Shown here piece after piece: positions 6,936-14,009 of a DNA stretch of 14,305 nt (positions within the stretch are counted from its first letter, which is position 1; each line of letters opens with the position of its first letter). The DNA lies in contig JBLIKP010000062.1 of NCBI GenBank assembly GCA_047635375.1, forward strand, positions 1-14,305, given 5' to 3'. The notes beneath the pieces were generated by a model. That model ran no database searches, was not told where the DNA came from, and was given only the letters and a program-made list of their open reading frames with translations. The position numbers and the translations under genes are program-made. Source of the stretch: JBLIKP01 sp047635375 (GTDB lineage Bacteria > Bacteroidota > Bacteroidia > Sphingobacteriales > Sphingobacteriaceae).

Positions 6936-7106
6936 GATGTTTAGTTTTTTTCGGTTAGGTAAATTTACAAAAAATCAAAAAATAAATTATTATATTCTAT
7001 CATTTTGATGATATTCGAAATTATTACAAATTAAATAGTTTATTTAGAAATATTAAATTGAGGTTATTCTCGGATTTCCTATTCGAGCCAAATAAAAAAC
7101 ATAAAA
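6936..7106. promoter_or_regulatory. AT-rich divergent promoter region with inverted repeat
   Basis: This 171-base gap separates two genes that point away from each other, so it must hold a promoter for each. It is very AT-rich. A perfect inverted repeat, TATCAT-TTTG-ATGATA, lies at 6998-7013 and could be an operator. For the minus-strand gene the best -7-like sequence is TAAATTTA at 6960-6967, one base off TAnnTTTG. I find no clean box for the plus-strand gene. No riboswitch-like structure (for example SAM-sensing) could be recognised by eye. Confidence 0.35.
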
Positions 7107-7610
7107 ATGGAAAAAAACTTAAATCCCTTGGTTCAAATGGCAGGCTATAATTGTTGGGCAAACGCAAGAATTCAGGAGATGATTCTGAAATTGGAAAAAG
7201 GAAGTTGGGGCACAGAGGTTACTTCGAGCTTTTCATCCTTAAAAGATACGATTCTTCATATTTGGGATGCAGAGGTTGTTTGGTCTACGAGAATGCATGG
7301 TGAGCCCATTCAAAACTGGCCTTCAAAAGACCATAACTCGACTTGTGAAGTGACACTTATTAATTGGTTGAAGTTTAACCAAGAATTTAAGGAATATGCT
7401 CAATCACTAACTGTTAAGGATTGGAACCAATCGGTGAAATATACCACTATTGCAAATCCTCTGCCCAATGAAAATACACGTGAATTTATGTTCAGACACT
7501 GTATGAACCACAGCTCCTATCATCGCGGACAAATAATAACTCTCCTGAGGCAATTGGGCCTTAAAGAAATATTGTCGACAGATTTATTGGTGTACGGTAG
7601 AGAAAATTAA
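7107..7610 (+). CDS. DinB-family four-helix protein, putative metal-dependent enzyme
   Basis: A 167-residue protein of the DinB/YfiT-like superfamily, four-helix-bundle proteins that usually bind a divalent metal through three histidines; several members are thiol transferases or have unknown substrates. The signature is present: LKDTILHIWDAEVVW with H51 in the second helix and FRHCMNHSSYHRGQI with H135 and H139 in the last conserved helix. NCWANARI near the start is the typical first-helix motif (W17, N19). Length is typical. The leader is A-rich without a Shine-Dalgarno sequence. The stop codon overlaps that of the convergent pyrC gene by 4 nt in total, so the two transcripts must run into each other's coding strand. 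No substrate can be inferred, and the neighbours do not indicate one. Confidence 0.85.
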   Translation: MEKNLNPLVQMAGYNCWANARIQEMILKLEKGSWGTEVTSSFSSLKDTILHIWDAEVVWSTRMHGEPIQNWPSKDHNSTCEVTLINWLKFNQEFKEYAQSLTVKDWNQSVKYTTIANPLPNENTREFMFRHCMNHSSYHRGQIITLLRQLGLKEILSTDLLVYGREN

Positions 7611-8944
7611 CGATCAAACTGAAGGCGCATGCCCTTGGTTTCTAAATTGATTTTCCCTCGGTTATAAACCAAATTACCGTTTACAAAGGTGTTTATGACT
7701 GAAGAATGAAAGGTGTGGCCTTCAAAAGGAGACCATCTGCACTTATATAGTATGTTCTGCTGGCTCACCGTGTAAGGCTTTTTCAAATCGGCTAGCACTA
7801 AATCGGCATAATAGCCTTCCTTTATGTATCCTCTATCTTTTATTTGAAAAAGATCAGCGGGGGCGTGACAAGCTTTTTCTACGATCTTTTCCAAGGTTAA
7901 TTTTTCCTCATGAAAAAGGTCAAGCAAAGCTAAAAGTGCGTGTTGGACTAATGGTCCGCCTGACGGTGCCTTAAAATAAGATTGCTCTTTTTCTGCAAGT
8001 GTGTGAGGGGCGTGGTCTGTAGCAATAACATCAATCCTATTGTCATTTACGGCAGCTAAGATTGCGTCACGATCCTTTTTAGATTTAACCGCTGGATTCC
8101 ATTTAATTTTTGAACCATGCGTTTCATATGCGCTATCTTCAAACCAAAGGTGATGAATACACGCTTCGGCGGTTATTCTTTTTTCCCTAAGCGGAATGTC
8201 ATTTCTGAAAAGCGATAATTCTTTAGCTGTACTAATATGTAAGATGTGCAGTCTCGTATTATGCTTTTTCGCCAATTTCACCGCCATTGACGATGAAGCG
8301 TAGCAGGCTTCGGCACTTCTAATAAGGGGATGGCAAGACATTGGTACGTCTTCACCGTAGGTTTCCTTATACTTTTCAATGTTTGCTTGAATAATTTCCT
8401 CTGACTCACAATGTGTGGCAATTAATAAATCGGTGCTGGCGAAAATCTTTTCTAATGTTGCCGCTTCGTCAACCAGCATGTTTCCTGTGCTGCTTCCCAT
8501 AAAAACTTTTACCCCACACACATTTTTAGGGTTGGTTTTGGCAACCTCGGCAAAATTGTCGTTGGTGGCCCCCATGAAAAAACTATAATTGGCTAAGCTT
8601 TTTACGGCGGCAATTTTATATTTATCCTCAAGAAGTTCTTGGGTAACCGCCTGTGGAGTAGTGTTGGGCATTTCCATATAGGAAGTAATACCACCAGCAA
8701 CAGCTGCTATACTTTCAGTGCCAATGTCGGCTTTTTGAGTTAAGCCAGGTTCTCTAAAATGGACTTGGTCGTCGATTAGGCCAGGGATTAAAATCTTCCC
8801 GGTCCCATCAATTTCTATTGCACCCTCTGGAGTTTCAATGTGTAATGCAATTTTTGCAATTCTTTCACCATCTATTAATACGTCAAGCGGAAGGGTTTTC
8901 CCTTCATTCACCACTAAGGCGTGCTTAATTATCCATTTTGCCAT
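7607..8944 (-). CDS. pyrC: Dihydroorotase
   Basis: Cyclises carbamoyl-aspartate to dihydroorotate, the third step of pyrimidine synthesis. This 445-residue amidohydrolase has the flanking beta-sandwich of the long (type I) dihydroorotase/allantoinase group: residues 1-50 and about 375-445, with GYIKEGYYADLVLADL near the C-terminal part. Metal-site elements are GLIDDQVHFREPG (H62, R64), GVKVFMGSSTG (K146, the candidate carboxylated lysine), ATHCESE (H178), LHILHIST (H236) and DVIATDHAPH (D310); MEMPNT holds the substrate-contacting N93. The first histidine of the usual HxH metal motif is glutamine (Q60). I recall the same DDQVHFREPG in other Bacteroidota sequences annotated as dihydroorotase, so this looks like a lineage variant rather than a defect. 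It follows the SPOR-domain gene by 42 nt on the same strand, probably one transcript, and meets the DinB-like gene tail to tail. Confidence 0.9.
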   Translation of the reverse strand: MAKWIIKHALVVNEGKTLPLDVLIDGERIAKIALHIETPEGAIEIDGTGKILIPGLIDDQVHFREPGLTQKADIGTESIAAVAGGITSYMEMPNTTPQAVTQELLEDKYKIAAVKSLANYSFFMGATNDNFAEVAKTNPKNVCGVKVFMGSSTGNMLVDEAATLEKIFASTDLLIATHCESEEIIQANIEKYKETYGEDVPMSCHPLIRSAEACYASSSMAVKLAKKHNTRLHILHISTAKELSLFRNDIPLREKRITAEACIHHLWFEDSAYETHGSKIKWNPAVKSKKDRDAILAAVNDNRIDVIATDHAPHTLAEKEQSYFKAPSGGPLVQHALLALLDLFHEEKLTLEKIVEKACHAPADLFQIKDRGYIKEGYYADLVLADLKKPYTVSQQNILYKCRWSPFEGHTFHSSVINTFVNGNLVYNRGKINLETKGMRLQFDR

Positions 8945-8986
8945 ATGCGAATTTCTGTTTTCAAATAGGATTTTACAATTTTCCCG

Positions 8987-9526
8987 TTATTTATTATTTA
9001 ATTTTTCCTTTTCCGCAGCGATAGCTTGCCTGATTTTTACGCGTTCTCCATCAATCTTACCAATAATAAACGCATCTCTAATCCCCATCCTACGGATATC
9101 TTTTTTGAATTTATTTGCTTGTACATACTTGTCGAAAGAGCCTAGCGTAATTCGTTTCAATGAATTCACGTCAATCTTCATGTTTACTAAGCTGTCACGG
9201 TATTGGTCAAGGTTAAAATCTTTAAACGCACCAATTTGCACTTCGTACCAAACTCCTTGAGTGCGTTCTTTTTGGGAGGTATTAGTTTCGGCTAATTCAA
9301 GCTTATAACTCTCCACTTGAGACTTCATAATTTGAATTTCCGATAAAAGCTTTTCATTGCGGGCTTTGTTTGTCGAAAGTTCTACCTTTGTCTTTCCGTT
9401 TTCGGTAATCATGAATTCGGAATAAATAAGGAATAGCAGAGTAATAAACCACAGAATTAGGATATAAATAAATAGTTTTTTCCATTTATTTGAATTCTCA
9501 GAATTAGTGTTTGTTTTATTTTCCAT
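8987..9526 (-). CDS. Membrane-anchored coiled-coil protein with SPOR domain
   Basis: The start is set at ATG 9526 (protein MENKTNTNSE...), giving 179 residues. The frame stays open upstream to 9733, but that extension lies antisense to gldC and is not protein-like. Residues 1-16 are polar and cytoplasmic; about 17-37 form one transmembrane helix (LFIYILILWFITLLFLIY); 42-85 are charged and heptad-like, a probable coiled coil; about 91-165 match a SPOR domain, with YEVQIGAFKDF, ITLGSFDKYVQANKFKKDI and GIRDAFIIGKIDGERV. SPOR domains bind denuded glycan strands of septal peptidoglycan, so the likely place is the periplasmic face of the inner membrane, possibly at division sites. The C-terminus IRQAIAAEKEKLNNK is helical. 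It is the first gene of a probable unit with pyrC and is divergent from gldC (79 nt between starts). The exact role is unknown. Confidence 0.8.
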   Translation of the reverse strand: MENKTNTNSENSNKWKKLFIYILILWFITLLFLIYSEFMITENGKTKVELSTNKARNEKLLSEIQIMKSQVESYKLELAETNTSQKERTQGVWYEVQIGAFKDFNLDQYRDSLVNMKIDVNSLKRITLGSFDKYVQANKFKKDIRRMGIRDAFIIGKIDGERVKIRQAIAAEKEKLNNK

Positions 9527-9605
9527 AATGATTGGTTTTCTTTGCCTCATCTTACACAAAAAAACGACGTTAAACCTATTTTCGCACTTAAAATAAAAAT
9601 AAATA

Positions 9606-9956
9606 ATGAATACTAAGGAAATTAAAATCACCGTAGAACTTGACGAGCAAAAAATCCCTTCGAATATCCTTTGGGAAGCCACTGATAGCAACGACAACGA
9701 GCCCTTAGCTTGTAAAGCGATGATTATGGCCATGTGGGATCAGCAATTGTCTAATTCTTTGCGTTTGGACCTTTGGACAAAAGAAATGCCAATCGCCGAA
9801 ATGAAGCGTTTTTACTACGAAACGTTAATGACCATGGCCGATAGTTTTGAACGTGCCACAGGAGAATCACAAATCTGCAAAGAGTGGAGATCTTTTGCCC
9901 ACAATATCGCTGAGAAGATGGAAGTATTGAAAAAAGAAGAAGGCGAGGAGAAATAA
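9606..9956 (+). CDS. gldC: Gliding motility protein GldC
   Basis: A 116-residue soluble protein matching GldC: an opening KEIKITVELDEQKIP, the central AMIMAMWDQQ and LRLDLWTKEMPIAEMKRF motifs, and TLMTMADSFERATG near residue 85, all as I recall for the flavobacterial family. It has no signal peptide, so it is expected in the cytoplasm. Mutants of Flavobacterium gldC are described as partly impaired in gliding; its biochemical role is not known, and homologs also occur in non-gliding Bacteroidota. The start is the only sensible ATG, after an A-rich leader. In Flavobacterium the gene sits next to gldB; here it stands alone, divergent from a SPOR-domain gene and closed by a hairpin terminator before the next gene. 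A near-match -7 box TATTTTCG is at 9577-9584. Confidence 0.9.
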   Translation: MNTKEIKITVELDEQKIPSNILWEATDSNDNEPLACKAMIMAMWDQQLSNSLRLDLWTKEMPIAEMKRFYYETLMTMADSFERATGESQICKEWRSFAHNIAEKMEVLKKEEGEEK

Positions 9957-9957
9957 G

Positions 9958-9982
9958 ATTTCCCTTTTGGGAAATATTATTT
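9958..9982 (+). terminator. Intrinsic terminator after gldC
   Basis: A perfect 7-bp stem, ATTTCCC (9958-9964) and GGGAAAT (9969-9975), encloses a TTTT loop and is followed by the T-rich ATTATTT. It begins 2 nt after the gldC stop. It probably ends gldC transcription, so the large gene at 10017 should have its own promoter. Confidence 0.65.
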
Positions 9983-10016
9983 AACTTGAAAATCATTTGC
10001 CACCAACCTAAGTTGA

Positions 10017-12617
10017 ATGTTTAAATTAATAAAGAAAATTACGTTTGCCCTTCTCGCTAAATCTTCCGTAGCAGTCGTTTTAATTTCATTTGGTTTTATT
10101 ACGCCAGTAAAGGCTCAACTAACCATGGATTCGACCCTTTCACCTTCTGAGTATGTGAGTAATGTACTCTTGGGTGCTGGAGTTACTGAGGTTAAGGAGA
10201 AAACCTTTTATTTTGGATCACCCAATTCCATGGCCAGTTTTTCTGGGAATTCCAATATTGGATTTTCAGAAGGCCTTTTTATTACCAATGGTGCTGTTCG
10301 TAATGCCATTGGTCCAAATGATAGCGAAGATAAAAGCTTTATTAATACACAACCAGGAGATGCAGATTTAGATGGACTTACCAACGCTCCCACAACTGAC
10401 GCCACAGCGTTGGAGTTTCAGTTTACTAGCCTTTCTGACAGTGTAAGTTTTCGTTACGTATTTGCCTCAGAGGAATACCCAGAGTTCGTAAATGCAGGGA
10501 AAAATGATGTCTTTGGATTCTTTATTTCAGGACCTGGAATAGTAGGGAAAAAGAATATTGCATTTGTCCCAGGGACGACTACTCCTGTAAGTATTGATAA
10601 CGTTAATCCGAATATAAATAGCGCATTTTACGTGGATAACACGGGCGGACAAACCATTCAATTTGATGGCTTTACCACTCCTATGATTGCTTCATTTAGA
10701 GTTATTCCGTGTCAAACCTATACCATTAAGTTGGCTATTGCCGATGTAGGTGACCCTACCTTTGACTCAGGAGTGTTTTTCGAAAAGGGAAGCTTTTCTT
10801 CAAAAGGATCAATATCTGTAACTGCCGTTCCAGCACCCACTGTAAAAAATCCCGTAGAAGGGTGTAGCAATGGAGCCTTTGTTTTCTCACGAAATGGTGA
10901 TTTAACAAATCCCTTAACCGTAAAATTTGATATAGCTGGTACAGCAACAGGTGGGGCGGATTATGTAGCCTTTCCAGACTCATTTACCATCCCTGCCGGA
11001 CTTGCAAGTGATACTTTATTTGTAACCATAAACGATGATAATATTCCTGAGGCAGACGAAGAGCTTTCCATAACGTTAAGAGATACCACGGTGTGCATGC
11101 CTGTGGCTGATTTTATTTTTATTCGCGATTATACAACTCCATCCATGGAGGTAAGTGAAAACGATACCATTTGTGAAGGGGAGGCGGTTGTTGTGACTGC
11201 TGGCGGGAAATTTGGATCCAATGAATTCAAATACACCTGGACTACCAGTGAAGGAGAAACCGCTGATGGATCTTCATTTTTTGACATTCCAGACACTACC
11301 ACCTTTTATTTTGTGGAGATGGTTGACCTTTGTAAGGGAGATACGATTAGGGATACAGTGATGATTACAGTTAAGCCTGTCACCATTGTTGCTGATATTT
11401 TTCCAAAAGACACCTTCCTTTGTGCTGGAGATCAAATGCGCTTGGAAGTTGTGGTTGATACTGCCGTGGGGAATGTCGAATTTGCTTGGGCCCCAGAAGA
11501 GGGTTTAGACGATCCTACAGCTGCTGTAGTAAACTTTGTTGTAAAGGCTTCAGGCGGCTATAAAGTGGAAGTAACAGATTCAAATGAATGCCCCGTGGTT
11601 TTATATTCAAATGTAAAAGTGCTCGAGGCAGAAATTTTAAAAGTCAGCCCAATTTGTATTGGGGATTCAGTGGTGTTGAAATCCACAAATAACGACCCCA
11701 CCGGAGTGACTTACGATTGGTCACCTACCCAGTTTTTAAATGACGGCACAATCGCTGAGCCCACGGCAAATATTTCTGAAACGCAAACCTTCCAGCTAAT
11801 TTTAACCAGTCAAACTATTGCTGGATGTATGGATACTGCTACTGTTGAAGTGAATGTTGATACCTTACCAATTCCTATGGTGGTTGATCCTGAACCAATT
11901 TGCCAGAAAAGAGAACAAGCACAATTATTTGTTTCAGGGGGTCTGCAATACGAGTGGAACCCACGAGGAACCGTGAGTAATCCTAATCTGCCAGACCCTT
12001 TAGCCTTTCCAATTGCAACGACTACCTATAAGGTTAAAGTGTTTAATGGGGCGTGTATGGTTGAGGACTCGTCTACCGTTAAGGTGGTAATACCAAATGA
12101 AATTGATTTCACCTTTGAAATTGCCGATGAGTGCGATCGTATTGTTGAATTTGTTTCCAATATCTCAGCGGAGTCCACCATAAAGTGGTACTTAGGAGAT
12201 GGTGACACGTCAAATTTGATCCAATTTGGTCACGCATATCCAGCTTCCGAGCTTTACGAAGTCAGGCTGGTAATTAACGAAGGAATTACCTGTGAGGAAG
12301 ACACCTTGTTTGAGGTTAATTTTGACAAAGGGGAGATAAGTGAACCAAAATTTCCTAATATTTTCACTCCAAATGGAGATAGAACAAACGATTTCTTTGA
12401 GCTTAAACCTGAAGAGCAGGAGAAGCTGAAATGCGATTTTACAAGAATGGTAATTTACAATCGTTGGGGAGTTAAGGTCTTCGAAACTAAAGATAAAGAG
12501 GACTTTAGGTGGGCTGGGGTAACTATGGCCGGAGAAGAAGTTTCTGAAGGAGTTTACTTTTATGTTATTGAAGTTAAGGGTGAAACTTTAAAGGGAACAG
12601 TAACTGTTAAAAAGTAA
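10017..12617 (+). CDS. Secreted choice-of-anchor L / Calx-beta / Ig-like protein with type B T9SS sorting domain
   Basis: Exported 866-residue protein. The signal peptide (1-34) has a basic start, core VAVVLISFGFITP and probable cleavage after VKA. Residues about 38-270 match the choice-of-anchor L domain, with VSFRYVFASEEYPEFV and NDVFGFFISGPG. A Calx-beta-like module follows at about 275-385 (TGGADYVAFPDSFTIPAG, then NIPEADEELSITL). Next are three to four Ig-like modules to about 690, each with paired cysteines and YTW, FAW or YDW strand motifs, then a PKD-like domain with WYLGDGDTSN (about 693-770). The C-terminus (777-866) is a canonical CHU_C/gliding_CTERM domain, with FPNIFTPNGDRTNDFFEL and MVIYNRWGVKVFET, taken as the type IX secretion signal. 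The protein probably acts at the surface in adhesion or matrix, which is inference. It is a single gene, separated from gldC by a terminator and from the next gene by 80 nt. Confidence 0.88.
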   Translation: MFKLIKKITFALLAKSSVAVVLISFGFITPVKAQLTMDSTLSPSEYVSNVLLGAGVTEVKEKTFYFGSPNSMASFSGNSNIGFSEGLFITNGAVRNAIGPNDSEDKSFINTQPGDADLDGLTNAPTTDATALEFQFTSLSDSVSFRYVFASEEYPEFVNAGKNDVFGFFISGPGIVGKKNIAFVPGTTTPVSIDNVNPNINSAFYVDNTGGQTIQFDGFTTPMIASFRVIPCQTYTIKLAIADVGDPTFDSGVFFEKGSFSSKGSISVTAVPAPTVKNPVEGCSNGAFVFSRNGDLTNPLTVKFDIAGTATGGADYVAFPDSFTIPAGLASDTLFVTINDDNIPEADEELSITLRDTTVCMPVADFIFIRDYTTPSMEVSENDTICEGEAVVVTAGGKFGSNEFKYTWTTSEGETADGSSFFDIPDTTTFYFVEMVDLCKGDTIRDTVMITVKPVTIVADIFPKDTFLCAGDQMRLEVVVDTAVGNVEFAWAPEEGLDDPTAAVVNFVVKASGGYKVEVTDSNECPVVLYSNVKVLEAEILKVSPICIGDSVVLKSTNNDPTGVTYDWSPTQFLNDGTIAEPTANISETQTFQLILTSQTIAGCMDTATVEVNVDTLPIPMVVDPEPICQKREQAQLFVSGGLQYEWNPRGTVSNPNLPDPLAFPIATTTYKVKVFNGACMVEDSSTVKVVIPNEIDFTFEIADECDRIVEFVSNISAESTIKWYLGDGDTSNLIQFGHAYPASELYEVRLVINEGITCEEDTLFEVNFDKGEISEPKFPNIFTPNGDRTNDFFELKPEEQEKLKCDFTRMVIYNRWGVKVFETKDKEDFRWAGVTMAGEEVSEGVYFYVIEVKGETLKGTVTVKK

Positions 12618-12641
12618 TTTTCATCGAATTTGAAATTCAAC

Positions 12642-12671
12642 TTCGGATATTTTAAAAAAATTTTAGCTTTG
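12642..12671 (+). promoter_or_regulatory. Bacteroidota-type promoter for the 12698 gene cluster
   Basis: TAGCTTTG at 12664-12671 matches the TAnnTTTG -7 box of the primary sigma factor of Bacteroidota exactly and continues as TTTGCA. A weak -33-like TTC at 12642-12644 lies 19 nt upstream. The predicted start of transcription near 12678 leaves about 20 nt of leader before the ATG at 12698. The stretch between the boxes is an A-rich run (TTTTAAAAAAATT). Confidence 0.6.
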
Positions 12672-12697
12672 CACATACAAATTTAAGCCGATAGATA

Positions 12698-13216
12698 ATG
12701 AAAGCATTGAAATTTATATTGCCTGTTGTAATAATTATATTAGCAGTTTTGCTTTATCGCAGTATTGCCGATCCTATTCAATTTCAAAAGAAAAAGACTT
12801 ATGTTGAGTCTTATGTAATTCAAAAATTAAAAGACATTCGATCTGCACAGGTTGCATATAAGAATGTGAACGGGAAGTACACGGGTGACTTTAATGTGTT
12901 AATTGATTTCATAAAAACCGATTCACTTCCTGTAGTTACCAAATTAGGAGATCCTGACGACAGTACATCTGTGGTGACTATTGATACAAGTTATGTGTCA
13001 GTATTGGATTCTTTATTTGGAATGGATTACCCAATCGATTCCTTGTCGTTTGTTCCATTTTCATCTAAGAATTTCGCGATAGAAGTCGGTGAGATTTCAA
13101 AAGGAGGAGTGGTAATTCCAGTATTTCAAGTCCGCGATACTGACCCAATAGATCGTAAAAGAATCTTACAGGTTGGTTCACTAACCGAAGCATCAAATGC
13201 CGGAAACTGGGAATAA
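12698..13216 (+). CDS. Single-pass, pseudopilin-like protein of unknown function
   Basis: A 172-residue protein without a named family that I can assign. The N-terminus MKALKFILPVVIIILAVLLY is an uncleaved membrane anchor (about 4-20) with the rest presumably periplasmic. After it come a basic stretch (QFQKKKTY) and an amphipathic helix, VIQKLKDIRSAQVAYKNVNG, followed by KYTGDFNVLIDFI. This helix-then-NGKY pattern resembles GspG-like pseudopilins and type IV pilins (IRxAxxxYKxxNGxYP), but the usual prepilin peptidase site (G followed by FTLIE) is absent, so cleavage is unlikely. The C-terminal half is beta-rich. The last 20 nt overlap the DUF3822 gene, and rsmD follows, suggesting one unit led by the promoter at 12664. 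Similar short proteins before DUF3822 genes are my recollection in other Bacteroidota. Function is unknown. Confidence 0.75.
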   Translation: MKALKFILPVVIIILAVLLYRSIADPIQFQKKKTYVESYVIQKLKDIRSAQVAYKNVNGKYTGDFNVLIDFIKTDSLPVVTKLGDPDDSTSVVTIDTSYVSVLDSLFGMDYPIDSLSFVPFSSKNFAIEVGEISKGGVVIPVFQVRDTDPIDRKRILQVGSLTEASNAGNWE

Positions 13217-14006
13217 ATCAGGTGTTTATAAATCGAAGGACTTCAATCCTTCCGATAGCCCAAAATATAGTCTGTCCATGCTGCTTCGGCAGGATGGACT
13301 TTCTTTTTCTATAACGGGTCAAGATGAGCTGCTTTTCCATCAATGGATAAAGTATGCCGAAGGCCGTAGCTTTATTTCTGAATTAGAAAAAGAGATTGCC
13401 AAAAATGTTCAGTTAAACCTCGATTTTCATTCGGTTAGGGTGGTGTTGGAAGATTTCCCTTCAGCCCTTTTCCCCATTGGTACCGTGCCCGAATCTAGGT
13501 ACCACGATGTGCTTCCATTTGGTTCATGGTTCAATCATCGAGAAAAACTTACTTATTTAAAGTCGGTGGTGACTCCTAATGAAATTGAATCCATTTCCCT
13601 TGTTCCCGAAAGGATAGAAAGCGCAATTTCTCAGTTTAAGAATTTAGAGGTGAATACTATCTACGGCCGTATTTCGGCTTTAGCCGAAGGAAAGACCAGT
13701 TTCAATATTTATAGAAGTGCCCATCAAATACATATTGTTTACATTAAAGATGGGAAACTAATGCTTGCCAACGGGTTTGACTGCACCGTAGGAAGTGAAG
13801 CTGTTTATTTTACCGTTGCCGTGTGTAATCAATTCGGCCTTGAGCCAGAAAACACACCCCTAACTCTTTGGGGAGAAGTGCGTGATTACGACAGTATTTA
13901 CCTGAGTTTAAAGGATTATTACTCCACTATTGAATTTGGAAATGCCGAGTTTGAGGTTCCTTCAAACTTATTTTTAGAGTCGCATCAAGTGGCTATTTAT
14001 TTATAA
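13197..14006 (+). CDS. DUF3822 family protein, putative actin-fold (ASKHA) protein
   Basis: A 269-residue protein that I recognise as DUF3822: the N-terminal YSLSMLLRQDGLSFSITG (24-41), the centre FPIGTVPE and the C-terminal half IHIVYIKDGKLMLANGF with YFTVAVCNQFGL and LTLWGEV fit the family, which in Bacteroidota often sits next to rsmD. My recollection is that a Bacteroides thetaiotaomicron member (BT_3980) was found to have an actin-like ATPase fold; the two halves here, each with a beta-hairpin then an acidic turn, agree with such a fold. Clear nucleotide-binding DxGxxT loops are not visible, so ATP binding is uncertain. There is no signal peptide, hence cytoplasmic. The ATG at 13197 overlaps the preceding gene by 20 nt, and rsmD begins 3 nt after its stop, a tight operon. 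Function is unknown. Confidence 0.8.
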   Translation: MPETGNKSGVYKSKDFNPSDSPKYSLSMLLRQDGLSFSITGQDELLFHQWIKYAEGRSFISELEKEIAKNVQLNLDFHSVRVVLEDFPSALFPIGTVPESRYHDVLPFGSWFNHREKLTYLKSVVTPNEIESISLVPERIESAISQFKNLEVNTIYGRISALAEGKTSFNIYRSAHQIHIVYIKDGKLMLANGFDCTVGSEAVYFTVAVCNQFGLEPENTPLTLWGEVRDYDSIYLSLKDYYSTIEFGNAEFEVPSNLFLESHQVAIYL

Positions 14007-14009
14007 AAT

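Noticed and set aside
7607..7610. Overlapping stops of the DinB-like gene and pyrC as a sign of sequencing error or truncation
   Set aside because: Both proteins end at normal family lengths; a 4-nt convergent overlap is common in compact genomes.
8838..9260. Plus-strand open frame of 140 codons
   Set aside because: It is antisense to the start of pyrC and most of the SPOR-domain gene, both well supported; its peptide is Ser/Phe/Ile-rich with no recognisable motif.
9527..9733. N-terminal extension of the SPOR-domain gene to an ATG at 9733
   Set aside because: It would lie antisense to gldC, has odd low-complexity composition, and the ATG at 9526 gives a normal short cytoplasmic tail followed by one transmembrane helix.
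12626..12638. GAATTTGAAATTC as a terminator after the second T9SS cargo gene
   Set aside because: The stem is only five A/T-rich pairs with a 3-nt loop and no T-run directly after; too weak to call.
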